Shown here one piece after another: positions 36,271-44,832 of a stretch of DNA of 64,000 nt (position 1 is the stretch's first letter; every line of letters begins with the position of its first letter). Origin of the DNA: Microvirga sp. BSC39 (GTDB taxonomy: Bacteria; Pseudomonadota; Alphaproteobacteria; Rhizobiales; Beijerinckiaceae); assembly GCF_000739015.1 (NCBI RefSeq), contig NZ_JPUG01000060.1, forward strand, positions 1-64,000, read 5' to 3'. The notes beneath the pieces were generated by a model that did not search any database, was not told the origin of the DNA, and saw only the letters and a program-made list of their open reading frames with translations. Both the position numbers and the translations under genes were made by a program.

Positions 36271-37080
36271 TCAGCTAGCCACTGCGGAAAGGGCACCGGG
36301 CGGGAAGCCGAAGCGGCGTACGAAATGCCGTGTCATATGGCTCTGATCAGCGAAGCCGCTGGCAGCTGCGGCCTCTGAGAGGGTGGCACCGCCAGTAATG
36401 AGGTGGCGCGCGAGGTCGATGCGCCGCTGGATGAGGTAGGCGTGGGGTGTGAGGCCGAAGGCCCGCGAGAAGCCTCTCACCACCTGAAATCGACTGAGGC
36501 CGCTGGCGCACGCCAGTTCGGTCAGGGTCACGGGAGCGGTCGGATCGTCATCGAGGAGTTCCCTCGCGCGTCGGATCGCGGCAGGCACGGCTGGTAAGGG
36601 CTCCGAGGGGTGCTCGCGCACAAGGCCATACACCAGCAGGGCGAGCGCTTCGTCGCGGCGCAGGCCCGCTTGTGCTGCCTGCGGAGCAGTCAGCGCGCTG
36701 TAGAGAGCGCGAAAGGCGTTTGTGAGAGCGTCGCTCCGCAGAACAGGACGGACAAACTCGCAGGTTCGCGTCTTGCCCTCACTCACGTCGCAGACTGATT
36801 CAGTGACGACAGCCGGGTCGAGGTAGAGCATCCGCCACGCGCGCCCGTCAGCCCCAAGGGGTACGCCGTCATGGACCTCGCCTGGGTTGACGGTGATAAG
36901 GTCGCCGCACCCGGCCTCGACGACACCGCGTCCGCTCAGGGAGCGCTGTGCCCCTCGCTCGATGAGTCCGAACCCGAACTGCTCGTGAGAATGGCGTGGG
37001 AAGGCACGAGCCGTCTCTGCCTCGACGGCGAGCACACCCGCCATATTGCAGGCTACGACCTGGAACCGTGCTCGAGTCAT
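36271..37080 (-). CDS. AraC-family transcriptional regulator
   Basis: A 269-aa protein. The N-terminal half is a cupin ligand domain (AFPRHSHEQFGFGLIERG, VNPGEVHDG). The C-terminal 100 residues hold two helix-turn-helix motifs (VTLTELACASGLSRFQVVRG and TLSEAAAASGFADQSHMTRH, with FVRRFGFPPGA). It probably senses a small molecule exported by the LysE protein encoded just downstream. ATG at 37080 begins MTRARFQVV; the frame runs up to 37137. Confidence 0.87.
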   Translation of the reverse strand: MTRARFQVVACNMAGVLAVEAETARAFPRHSHEQFGFGLIERGAQRSLSGRGVVEAGCGDLITVNPGEVHDGVPLGADGRAWRMLYLDPAVVTESVCDVSEGKTRTCEFVRPVLRSDALTNAFRALYSALTAPQAAQAGLRRDEALALLVYGLVREHPSEPLPAVPAAIRRARELLDDDPTAPVTLTELACASGLSRFQVVRGFSRAFGLTPHAYLIQRRIDLARHLITGGATLSEAAAASGFADQSHMTRHFVRRFGFPPGALSAVAS

Positions 37081-37616
37081 TAGTTGCTTCTGTAACGCCC
37101 CGTCTGCCGCTGCATGAGAGACCTGAGTGTGCGCCAATTACTGACCAAGGCCAAGCCTGAACCCGCGGGTTTTAGGGTGCAATCGAGCGTCTGAGAGGTA
37201 ACCGACCGCCCGATCAAACAGATGTTTCCTGACCATCGCCTTCTGGCACCAGGCGGAAGTAGGCCGAACGTCTCGACTCATGGGGTAAGCAGACCTGTAC
37301 ACTACCGCGCCTATGAGCCGCCCGTGACCCTAAGCCGACTGTAGATGTTCCAATCCTTGGGAACGCAGTCGGAGTGTCGAGGTTGCGCAGGGCCAAGTCT
37401 GTCGAGCGGTCAGATTGTAGCCGACCCACTAGGTTCCCGATGAGATCTAGAGCCTGGAGGCCTGATCCAGTTTCTGCTGGATCTCCGCGCCTGGAGGGCG
37501 CACTCTAGGGCCATGCCGTCGTGGTTGCACGGCGGTTGAGCATGCATTGGGCAAATGGGTTCCGGATGGAGCCACGCGCTCGCGCCACGGCTCCTCCGGC
37601 CTAGGAGGGTTGTGAG
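37081..37616. other. Intergenic region with a 53-nt repeat
   Basis: It carries copy 2 of the dispersed 53-nt repeat (37244-37296). There is no gene. The upstream side presumably holds the promoters of the AraC and cupin genes, but none is evident by eye. Confidence 0.4.
37244..37296 (+). repeat. 53-nt dispersed repeat, copy 2
   Basis: It matches 7808-7860 at 45 of 53 positions in the same orientation, ending AAGCAGACCT. That end matches the 3' arm of the hairpin repeat family. Confidence 0.6.
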
Positions 37617-38207
37617 ATGAAACGGAAGCTTTTTGCAGCATTGACCTCGGGCTTGCTGATCCTGTCTCCACTAGCGACGGCACAGCAAGGCTTCTTCGTG
37701 AAACCCTTAGTTGAGAAGAAGGTGACGCAGCTGCCACCTGGGGAGCTGTTCTGGCACATCAACACCTTTGACGCGAAAGAACAGGCGCAGGCGGAGGCAG
37801 GTCCCCTCGGGCTGGTGGCCGAGTACGACGGCAAGGTCTGGCTCTTCACGCTAGGTCTCGCGGGTGAGGGCACTAAGGGCGGCACAAAGGTTGCTGAGAT
37901 CGGACCACTCCCCCGGATTGCGGCTCAGGAGTATCTGCTGCGGGTGAACGAGGCCGGCGGTCCGAAGGGCAGTGCCACAGCAGCGCACACACACCCCGGC
38001 TCGGAGGCGTTCTATGTACTCAAGGGTGAGCTGACCCAGAAGACGCCGCATGGCGTGGCCCGGCTCACGGCCGGCCAGAGCATGGTCGGCCACGGGGTAG
38101 ACACTCCAATGGTGGTGTCGAACAGTGGTTCCGAGGACCTGCGTGAGTTCGCGCTGTTCGTCGTCGACGCCAACAAACCGTTCTCGTCGCCAGCCAAGTT
38201 CGACTGA
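37617..38207 (+). CDS. Exported cupin-domain protein
   Basis: A 196-aa protein with a signal peptide (MKRKLFAALTSGLLILSPLA, then TAQQG). The single cupin domain (about residues 110-190) includes AAHTHPGSEAFYVLKGELTQ and a second motif around MVGHGVDTPMVVSN. The first His pair and the Glu fit metal binding. It probably acts in the periplasm as an enzyme or a sensor; the substrate is unknown. A GGAGG-like site precedes the ATG. It stands alone. Confidence 0.8.
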   Translation: MKRKLFAALTSGLLILSPLATAQQGFFVKPLVEKKVTQLPPGELFWHINTFDAKEQAQAEAGPLGLVAEYDGKVWLFTLGLAGEGTKGGTKVAEIGPLPRIAAQEYLLRVNEAGGPKGSATAAHTHPGSEAFYVLKGELTQKTPHGVARLTAGQSMVGHGVDTPMVVSNSGSEDLREFALFVVDANKPFSSPAKFD

Positions 38208-38376
38208 CCTGAGCGGTCACCTCGTCACCACTCAGGTGTTCGGACACGTAAGACTAAGGTACTGCTGTAAAAGCGCCGGTCATCCCGCTTCGAACGAAGG
38301 GGTGTGCGGGTGCACCGCGTCCATGGCATCATCGTTGCGGCAAGATATGCTCTGCATCGGATGGCGAGGGACCGCC

Positions 38377-39229
38377 ATGGCCAACACTGGAGCCGAACGA
38401 AGGCTGACGACCATCATGGCCGCTGACGTGGTCGGCTACTCGCGCCTCGTCGAAGCCGACGAGGCGCGACGCTGGCGGCGTTGTGGGGATTGCGCCAGAT
38501 GGTGGTGGAGCCGCTTATGGCCGAGCGTCGGGGACGGATTGTCAAATTGATGGGTGACGGCCTCATCGCGGAGTTCAGCTCCATCGTCAGGGCGGTGGCC
38601 TGTGCGGCTGAGATCCAGGCGCAGTTGGCCCAGAATCAACACCAGGTTCCACCGGACCGCCGGATCGTTCTGCGCATTGGCATCAATCTAGGCGACGTGG
38701 TCGTCGAGGGTGACGACCTCCTGGGCGACGGCGTCAACATCGCAGCCCGCTTGGAGCAGGCGTGCCCGCCGGGCGGCCTGCTGATCTCCGGAGCCGCCTA
38801 CGACCAGCTCCTCGGTAAGCTCGACATCCGTTTCGAGCATGCGGGCGAGCTATGCCTCAAGAACATCGCGCGTCCTGTGCGGGCGTACCGGATGGGCTGG
38901 CAGTGGCCGTCCTGCCGTTCGACAACATGAGCGGCGACCCGGAGTAGGCCCACTTCAGCGACGGCATCACCGAAGACATCATCACCGAACTATCGCGCTT
39001 CCGCGAGTTGACGGTGATCGCCCGCAACTCGTCGTTCTCGTTCCGCGGCAGGAGCGTGGACGTGCGCGAAGTCGGCCGCGCACTGGGCGTTGGCTATGTT
39101 GTCGAGGGCAGCGTGCGCCGGGCGGGCAATCGGCTGCGCATCACGGCGCAGCTCGTCGAGGCGGCCACGGGAGCGCATCTGTGGGCCGAACGCTACGACC
39201 GGGCCGTTGAGGACATCTTCGACATCTAG
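38377..39229 (+). pseudogene. Class III adenylate/guanylate cyclase with TolB-like tail, broken
   Basis: The start MANTGAERRLTTIMAADVVG and the cyclase core (GRIVKLMGDGLIAEFSS, RIGINLGDVVVEGDDLLGDG, VNIAARLEQA) are clear. The tail is the usual TolB-like region (AVLPFDNMSGDPE, FSDGITEDIITELSRFREL, YVVEGSVRRAGNRLRITAQL). Three lesions are visible: a base lost near 38470, a frameshift near 38890, and TAG at 38945-38947. The gene also ends after AVEDIFDI, so the TPR part is missing. It cannot make the normal enzyme. Confidence 0.85.
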
Positions 39230-39272
39230 ATGGTAGACCTGTCTCAAGTCACTAAGTTGACGATGCCTTCAG

Positions 39273-39473
39273 ATGAGCGCGCTCAAGATGATGAGCGGCG
39301 AGGCCAAGAGCGCAGACATCTACGCCGCCTTCAAGCCAGCGCTTGAGAGGGTGGCCAAGCAACTACGGCGAGCCAAGCGCGCGTTGCGCGAGGATAAGGC
39401 CGAGCGTCTCGACAAGCATGTGGCTTGGATTAGATCGATGCGGCGTCATTCCGCCGACCGTCTCCTTGCTTGA
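39273..39473 (+). pseudogene. Fragment of ribosome hibernation factor (HPF/RaiA-like)
   Basis: The segment SADIYAAFKPALERVAKQLR followed by RAKRALRED matches the conserved DxYxAFxxAxERxxKQLRRxKRxL helix of HPF proteins. The N-terminal beta strands and the C-terminal domain are absent, so about 40 codons survive. The remnant lies just after the broken cyclase and before the heat-shock genes. Confidence 0.5.
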
Positions 39474-39860
39474 TCCACTCCTGCCGGGCCTGTGAAGATC
39501 GATCACGGCGGTGCCTGCCGAGCGGCTGCCGAGTAGATCCGGCGTCAACTCCGGCCTCTGGCCAAGTCCCAGCACGGGAGGGGAGCAGACTCCCCCTGTG
39601 CCCTCCTGTCCCGGCTGGAGAAGCTGCCGCGCGGATCAGGCGATCAGCTGGCCTGACTGGCTCGCCTCGGTCGACCCGCCGTGGAGTGTGGTATCCTTCT
39701 CGCGTTCAAATCAGATCGGAGTTCGAAAGCATCCTCGGAGTCCAAGACGCCTAGCACGTTTGTCCCTGATGAGCCATTGAACCCAACCCACCCGCTCCGG
39801 GGAGATCCGGCCAACCGCCGCTCTGAAAGTCCGGCGGGCCGGTCGGAGGGCCCGAGCACA
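39474..39860. other. Gap, nothing recognised
   Basis: GC-rich, with overlapping open frames in several phases and no family-like sequence. Confidence 0.35.
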
Positions 39861-40130
39861 TCCAAAATTCAACACGACCTGTTCCGAAGCCAGGATGAGC
39901 CGGAGCTCTACTGCGCCGTCCTGGAGGACCGGCCTGCGCCGCCTTTCTCGCGTCCGAGCCGTGGCATGCCGCCGGTCAAATGGACGAGGCCACTCCTGCG
40001 CCCCTGGGCTTTGATCGGGAGGCGGCCAGGATTGGGATTTATCTCAACGGGTTCTATCTGTTCGTGGCGTTCAGCCCGATTTTGGGACTGAGATCGGACA
40101 GTGTGGATTGCTCAGCATTGTGGCCCGTTT
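39861..40130 (+). pseudogene. Frameshifted hypothetical protein remnant
   Basis: One frame reads KIQHDLFRSQDEPELYCAVL, EDRPAPPF. One base is lost near 39950, after which the next frame continues LASEPWHAAGQMDEATPAPL, GFDREAARIGIYLNGFYLFV and AF. The two halves join into one natural-looking protein. I do not recognise a named family. No intact start is visible. Confidence 0.5.
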
Positions 40131-40294
40131 GCAAAGCCAGGACTCAATCCGTGGAAGGCATGCGAAGCCCTCTTGAAAACCGGGAAAACCTTTCCTACCA
40201 TCAACGATGCCAAGGCTCTTGAGGAGCTTGGCGGATCGGGCGCCGGTGGTGTCCGGCGCTCTTGTGGTTACGTTGCTCTCGGGAGGATGTAGCT

Positions 40295-40756
40295 ATGAGA
40301 ACGGTTTTTGATTTTTCTCCTCTGTATCGCTCCACAGTCGGCTTTGACCGGCTGTTCGACCTGATTGATCAAACCAATCGCCTGGAACAGGCCCCCAGCT
40401 GGCCGCCTTACAATGTCGAGAAGGTCGGCGATGATCAGTACCGCATTACCATGGCGGTGGCGGGGTTCTCGCCTGACGAGATCGAGATCACCCAGAAAGA
40501 GAACGTGCTGCTTGTGGCAGGCCACAAGCATCCGGAGCAGGAGAACGGACAGTTCCTGCATCGCGGCATCGCCACGCGTGCCTTCAAGCAGAGCTTCAGC
40601 CTCGCTGACTACGTCAAGGTCCGAGAGGCCAAGCTCGAAAACGGTCTGCTGACAGTCGATCTGGTGCGTGAAGTGCCGGAGGCGATGAAGCCGCGTCGCA
40701 TCGAGATTGCGACCGGGGGTGGTCCCAAGACCATCGAGCACGACAAGGCAGCTTAA
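40295..40756 (+). CDS. Hsp20 family small heat-shock protein (IbpA-like)
   Basis: A 153-aa alpha-crystallin-domain protein. It begins MRTVFDFSPLYRSTVGFDRL with FDLIDQ, typical of rhizobial IbpA-like proteins; the crystallin domain follows (PPYNVEKVGDDQYRITMAVA, AGFSPDEIEI, and the IXI-preceding LENGLLTVDL). It is a holdase that binds unfolding proteins. GGAGGATGT sits upstream of the ATG. It starts a run of stress genes, followed 90 nt later by a second Hsp20 gene. No CIRCE or ROSE element was identified by eye. Confidence 0.9.
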   Translation: MRTVFDFSPLYRSTVGFDRLFDLIDQTNRLEQAPSWPPYNVEKVGDDQYRITMAVAGFSPDEIEITQKENVLLVAGHKHPEQENGQFLHRGIATRAFKQSFSLADYVKVREAKLENGLLTVDLVREVPEAMKPRRIEIATGGGPKTIEHDKAA

Positions 40757-40846
40757 AGGCTTGATCACAGGTGAGGTCGACGCTGGTCAAGGGCTGGCGC
40801 CGGTCTCACCCGCTTGGCTGAACTGAACAGACAGGAGGATGACACC

Positions 40847-41362
40847 ATGAACATGCGCGATCTCATTCCCTGGGGTCGCAACCAGCAGACGACCCCGAGC
40901 CGCTACCGCGAGGAGGCTGATCCCTTCATGACCCTGCATCGCGAGATGAACCGGCTCTTCGACGATGTTTTTCGCGGCTTCGACATGGCGCCGCTCGGCA
41001 GCATGAGCCGGATGGCAGGTTGGCCGCATGTGGAAGTCGTCGACAACGACACAGATGTTCGAATCTCGGCGGAGTTGCCGGGCCTCGAGGACAAGGATGT
41101 GGAAGTCCTGATGGGCGACGGCGTCCTCACCATTCGCGGCGAGAAGAGATCCGAAATTGAGGACAAGGAGCGCGCGTTCAGCGAGCGGCACTATGGCCGC
41201 TTCGAGCGCCGCATCCCGCTCGCCTGGGAGGTCGAGAAGGACAAGATCGACGCCAGCTTCAAGAATGGCGTTCTCACCGTGACCCTACCCAAGGCAGCCG
41301 AGAGTCGCCCGGAGGTGAAGCGCATCGCGATCAACTGCAGAGGCGAGGGAACCAAGCATTAG
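40847..41362 (+). CDS. Hsp20 family small heat-shock protein (class A-like)
   Basis: A 171-aa Hsp20 starting MNMRDLIPWGRNQQ, followed by DPFMTLHREMNRLFDDVFRG. The crystallin domain includes WPHVEVVDNDTDVRISAELP, then GLEDKDVEVLMGDGVLTIRG and the C-terminal FKNGVLTVTLPKA. An AGGAGGATGACACC leader precedes the ATG at 40847. The protein differs in length and sequence from its neighbour, so this is an ancient pair rather than a recent duplicate. Confidence 0.9.
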   Translation: MNMRDLIPWGRNQQTTPSRYREEADPFMTLHREMNRLFDDVFRGFDMAPLGSMSRMAGWPHVEVVDNDTDVRISAELPGLEDKDVEVLMGDGVLTIRGEKRSEIEDKERAFSERHYGRFERRIPLAWEVEKDKIDASFKNGVLTVTLPKAAESRPEVKRIAINCRGEGTKH

Positions 41363-41436
41363 CCGCATGAAAGTCGGGCCCAGGAGGCTGGTTGGCTGCC
41401 CGGGCCCAATCCTTTGCTCAATGAAGGAAGGATACC

Positions 41437-41745
41437 ATGGATCACGTGACCATTGACCTGCAGCCTACCCATGATCCATCAGCGCCGCCCTCTCCCCTGC
41501 ACGCCCACAGGGGAGGTGGGACGCCCGAAGCAGAAGCCCTTTCGTTCAGCGACCCTCAGGAGGTTCTGACGCATCCTGCCTTGGGCACCGGCGACAAGCG
41601 GGCAATCCTTGCCTCGTGGGCCTCGGATGCCTGTGCGGTGGAGAACCTGCCGAACTGGCGCAGGCTGCCTGAGACCGGTGCAATCGTGCCGCTGGACGAC
41701 ATTCTCGACGCCTTGCAGGCGCTCGATGGCGGCGCGCTCCATTAA
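41437..41745 (+). CDS. Conserved hypothetical protein, Hsp20-associated
   Basis: A 102-aa protein. The C-terminal 65 residues carry SFSDPQEVLTHPALGTGDKR, AILASWASDACAVENLPNWR and a final DDILDALQALDG. The same KR-x-IL-x-x-W block recurs in the protein at 42143-42664, so both share an unnamed domain. It is probably cotranscribed with the Hsp20 genes and with the next gene 14 nt downstream. Function unknown; a stress-related role comes only from context. Confidence 0.75.
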   Translation: MDHVTIDLQPTHDPSAPPSPLHAHRGGGTPEAEALSFSDPQEVLTHPALGTGDKRAILASWASDACAVENLPNWRRLPETGAIVPLDDILDALQALDGGALH

Positions 41746-41759
41746 GAGGAGAGGGTGCC

Positions 41760-42098
41760 GTGACCACATTGAACCCCCGCGACTGGCCCCGCCTGCCGGA
41801 CTGGCTCGATCCGCATGAGCACCGCCGCAGCCCGCGCGAGATCAACCGGGAAGCGCTCGAGCGCTGCTGCACGGCACTGGCGTTCTGCCTGTGCTTTGCT
41901 TCCCTCGCGCCACCGCACCTGATGCCGTTCGCGTTCGCCGGTCTGCTATTCCTGGCCGGGATCGCCTCGCTCAGCCTGGCGGTCCTGCGCAGGGATCAGC
42001 CGCTGGCGTCGCACCTGACCGCCTGGGACGAGGCGGCGCTGTTGTTCACGGCGAGCCTTGGGCTGCGCCTCTGGCTTGGGCCGTTCCCGGCCACCTGA
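41760..42098 (+). CDS. Small membrane protein
   Basis: A 112-aa protein with a polar start (TTLNPRDWPRLPDWLDPHEH) and three hydrophobic stretches (FCLCFASLAPPHLMPFAFAG, LLFLAGIASLSLAVL, ALLFTASLGLRLWL). The start is GTG at 41760 after GAGGAGAGG. It is tightly spaced behind the Hsp20-associated gene. The family is not recognised. Confidence 0.75.
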   Translation: MTTLNPRDWPRLPDWLDPHEHRRSPREINREALERCCTALAFCLCFASLAPPHLMPFAFAGLLFLAGIASLSLAVLRRDQPLASHLTAWDEAALLFTASLGLRLWLGPFPAT

Positions 42099-42142
42099 GA
42101 TCTCTAAAGCAACCATCATCGACCTGCACTTGGAGGAGTGCA

Positions 42143-42664
42143 ATGGAGCAGCAGACGATTGGAACGAGACACAGCCGACTACCACCGGCGTTCCTGACCC
42201 GTAAACATCATCGGCCTAAGCGAGCAGGGGAGGTCCGTCCCAAGCATCCATTTGACCAATCGCATCCAGCCACTGGCGAGTGGGCAGCGAGCGCGAACCC
42301 TCCTGGCGTCGTGCTCTGGGCGCCCTGGCTGCGTGAGCGCGCCAGCCGCCGTGAGGCTCCGTTCCTATCGGATCTCGACCAGGCGTTCGTCAGCCCAGCG
42401 TCTGTCTTCAACTCGCCTCATGACGTCGTGCGCCATCCACGGCTGACGATAGACTGCAAGCGCGAGATCCTCATGCGCTGGACGTGGGACGAGTATCTCG
42501 TCGACCTTGCCGACGCCGAGGGGATGCCGGAAAGCGAGCCCTCGCGTCTGGATGAGGTCAAGGCGGCCCTGCGGCTGGTCAACAGCGAGCGCAGCCCGGA
42601 TCCGGCGGCGCCTGCCGCTTTCATCGTCCTGTATCCCTGGGATCAGAATGCCCTGGCAGCCTAG
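42143..42664 (+). CDS. Hypothetical protein sharing a domain with the Hsp20-associated gene
   Basis: A 173-aa protein from ATG 42143, set by GGAGGAG; the frame is open further up but overlaps the membrane-protein gene. Residues 85-150 read FVSPASVFNSPHDVVRHPRL, TIDCKREILMRWTWDEYLVD and PSRLDEVKAALRLV. This mirrors the domain in the 41437-41745 protein (SP-x-x-V---P-x-L---KR-x-IL-x-x-W-x-x-D). The first 80 residues are polar. It is probably part of the same stress operon. Confidence 0.7.
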   Translation: MEQQTIGTRHSRLPPAFLTRKHHRPKRAGEVRPKHPFDQSHPATGEWAASANPPGVVLWAPWLRERASRREAPFLSDLDQAFVSPASVFNSPHDVVRHPRLTIDCKREILMRWTWDEYLVDLADAEGMPESEPSRLDEVKAALRLVNSERSPDPAAPAAFIVLYPWDQNALAA

Positions 42665-42894
42665 CCAGAGTGAGCGTCGCTGAAGGCTATGAGGCTATGT
42701 GAGCTACGGCGGATGAGATTGCGGTCAGGAACGGGGCGCAGTTGGAAATCGGCCTTCGGTGTGGCGCCAGTCAGGAGGCCTTGAGGCAACTTGCCCATTG
42801 GAAATAGCCTTAGATTGATGATGGCAGGGCATTCGACAATGGAGAGGCTGATGAGTGTAGGGGCAGATCGAGTTCGGAGACTGGGGAACAGCCT

Positions 42895-43167
42895 ATGAGA
42901 AACCCCGATTTCCGGATTGGCTGCGAGTTCACGACTCTGGCCGGCCGCTGGCGCTGCACAGATATCGGCACTCGAACCGTCGTGGCGATCAGGACCGACC
43001 TGATTGAAACCAGAACCATCATCGACGGGCACCCAGTCAGACGGTACCTCACGCGGGAAGAGGCTGAACTCGAAGGATGGTTCAACGGCCCACCCTATGT
43101 GCTCCCCGAGGTCGTTTTCGATGAGGACGGAATAGTGGAATGCGAACCTCTTCGATCCGGAGACTAA
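42895..43167 (+). CDS. Small conserved hypothetical protein
   Basis: A 90-aa beta-rich protein starting MRNPDFRIGCEFTTLAGRWR with CTDIGTRTVVAIR, then REEAELEGWFNGPPYVLPEV and VFDEDG. It looks like a small SH3-like or barrel protein common in Rhizobiales. No family name can be given. It is the last gene before the tRNA-Lys fragment at 43333. Confidence 0.7.
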   Translation: MRNPDFRIGCEFTTLAGRWRCTDIGTRTVVAIRTDLIETRTIIDGHPVRRYLTREEAELEGWFNGPPYVLPEVVFDEDGIVECEPLRSGD

Positions 43168-43332
43168 TGCCTGATGAGGTGCGCTTCCCAATTAGAATGG
43201 TGCAAACTGTGTCCATCACGTCGGTTGAGCGCAAGACCGGAAGCTGAAATTCCGGTGAGCGTGGAACGCCAGGCTGCAATGGCCGGAGCAGGGGCGCTCC
43301 TGTCTGCCGCGAGCGAGTGCAGTGAAGCCTTC

Positions 43333-43380
43333 TGACTTTTAATCAGAGGGTCCTGGGTTCGAGTCCCAGCGCGCTCACCA
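43333..43380 (+). repeat. 3' fragment of tRNA-Lys(UUU), second copy
   Basis: It is identical to 1729-1776 except for the T-loop base (TTCGAGT here). The anticodon stem 5' strand TCTGA is partly present just upstream, but only about 20 nt separate it from a GAGCGAG sequence, too few for a D-arm. It is therefore not a functional tRNA, and it lies in the same orientation as copy 1, 41604 nt away. Confidence 0.8.
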
Positions 43381-43662
43381 CCTCAAGCCCTTGTACCGGC
43401 AAGGGTTTTATAGATTTCTCGCGTCCGCAGCCCTGCACTGATTTTCTCCAGGGTAACACCACGGGTAACGGCAGACAAAACTCGCGCGATCCGCGCGAAC
43501 ACCGAGGCAGTTTGGGCTAGTAGCTAGAGGTCCGCAATTTCGCGATGAGCGGACCTTTATTCATCCATGCTAAAAGGCGGTTCCTGACCCAATTCAGACC
43601 TTCCCGCGTGCGCGAAATGGCTGACGGCCTCGCGGGGCGGGCGGATTCCTGGTGGTCTACCC
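43381..43662. other. Short intergenic region with a hairpin repeat
   Basis: It contains the hairpin repeat at 43528-43556 and its tail (CCTGACCCAATTCAGACC). There is no gene. Confidence 0.4.
43528..43556. repeat. Hairpin repeat (AGGTCCGC / GCGGACCT)
   Basis: A perfect 8-bp inverted repeat with loop AATTTCGCGATGA. It belongs to the same family as 1989-2021 and 45887-45914 and is followed by the same type of tail. Confidence 0.6.
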
Positions 43663-44832
43663 TCACCCGAGTTCAAGGAACGCCATGAGTTCCTCCGCAG
43701 CGGCTCGGCCGGCCCGGTTGGCCCCAATGGTGGAGGCGGACGGACCGTACCCCACCAGATGCACCCTCGGGTCCTTCGCGACCTGCGTCGCCAACCGTCC
43801 GGTCATGACGATGCCTCCTCCAGGCTCGCGCAGCATGAGTGGTGCCAGGTGATCGAGGGAACTGCGGAATCCGGTGCACCAGAGGATCACTTCGGCGCGG
43901 AGCGCGGTCCCATCTGACCAGAGAACCCCGTCCTCCGTGATCTCGCTGAACATGGGGCGCCGGGTCAGCACCCCGCGTGCCCGCATCGCCGCAATGGCGG
44001 GATTGACGGGGATCCCGGTCACCGAGACAACGGACGCGGGCGGCAAGCCGCGGCGCACCCGGTCCTCCACAATCGCCACTGCGGCGCGCCCGACCTTCTC
44101 GTCGAAAGGACTGTCCCGGAACTCGGGCTCACTTCGGGTCACCCAGGTCGTCGTGGTGACGCGAGACACCTCGTCGAGCAACTGGATCGCCGAGATGCCA
44201 GCCCCCACGACAATGACATGCCGGCCCGAGAATTCCTGGGCGGTGCGGTAATCCTTCGTGTGCAGTTGCCTGCCCTTGAATCGCTCGGCTCCGGGAATGT
44301 CGGGAACGTAGGGGCTCTCCCAGGTTCCCGTGGCGTTGATGAGCCCGCGTGCGGAGACCTGGATCCGGTCTGTCTCGACTCTGAAGTGATCGTGCCTGTC
44401 GCAGACGACCTTCACCGCCACCGGGCGATAGACCGGCAGTTCGAACTGCTTCTCGTAGGCCGCGAAATACTCCGGGACGGCGACGCTCGCCCGCACCTCA
44501 GGGCTGCCTGTGCCGATCACCTCGGAAAAGGACATCCCCGGCAGGTCGTGGATGCGGTTGACGGTGCTCAGGGTCAGCGAGGGCCAGCGGTCCTGCCAGG
44601 CGCCCCCCGGTCCTGGAGACTGGTCGAGCACCACAAAATCCTTGTGCGGCATCAATCCCAGCCGCTTCAGATGGTAGGCCGCCGAGAGCCCAGCCTGACC
44701 GGCCCCGATGACAACGATCTGGACCTTGAGCGCGATGCCCGGGGCTGCCGCATTTGGTGGCGAAGAAAGTGTTGAGGGGCTGTCCATCGGCACGCAGGCT
44801 CGGCTCCTGGTTGCTTCTGCAAGCCTGATCAC
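43663..44832 (-). CDS. Flavin-containing monooxygenase-like FAD/NAD(P)-binding oxidoreductase
   Basis: 389 aa. The FAD-binding motif IVVIGAGQAGLSAAYHL lies near residue 45, the NADP motif VIVVGAGISAIQLL at about 205, and the ATG motif INATGTWESPYVPD between them. This is the FMO/Trk-like flavoprotein layout. It probably oxygenates or reduces a small organic substrate. GTG at 44832 overlaps the stop of the upstream quinone-reductase gene (GTGA), so they are coupled; ATG at 44787 (MDSPSTLS) is an alternative. Confidence 0.85.
   Translation of the reverse strand: MIRLAEATRSRACVPMDSPSTLSSPPNAAAPGIALKVQIVVIGAGQAGLSAAYHLKRLGLMPHKDFVVLDQSPGPGGAWQDRWPSLTLSTVNRIHDLPGMSFSEVIGTGSPEVRASVAVPEYFAAYEKQFELPVYRPVAVKVVCDRHDHFRVETDRIQVSARGLINATGTWESPYVPDIPGAERFKGRQLHTKDYRTAQEFSGRHVIVVGAGISAIQLLDEVSRVTTTTWVTRSEPEFRDSPFDEKVGRAAVAIVEDRVRRGLPPASVVSVTGIPVNPAIAAMRARGVLTRRPMFSEITEDGVLWSDGTALRAEVILWCTGFRSSLDHLAPLMLREPGGGIVMTGRLATQVAKDPRVHLVGYGPSASTIGANRAGRAAAEELMAFLELG

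Noticed and set aside
43270..43380. Possible intact tRNA-Lys gene
   Set aside because: GAGCGAG upstream could be mistaken for the acceptor strand, but only about 20 nt separate it from the anticodon stem and there is no D-arm.
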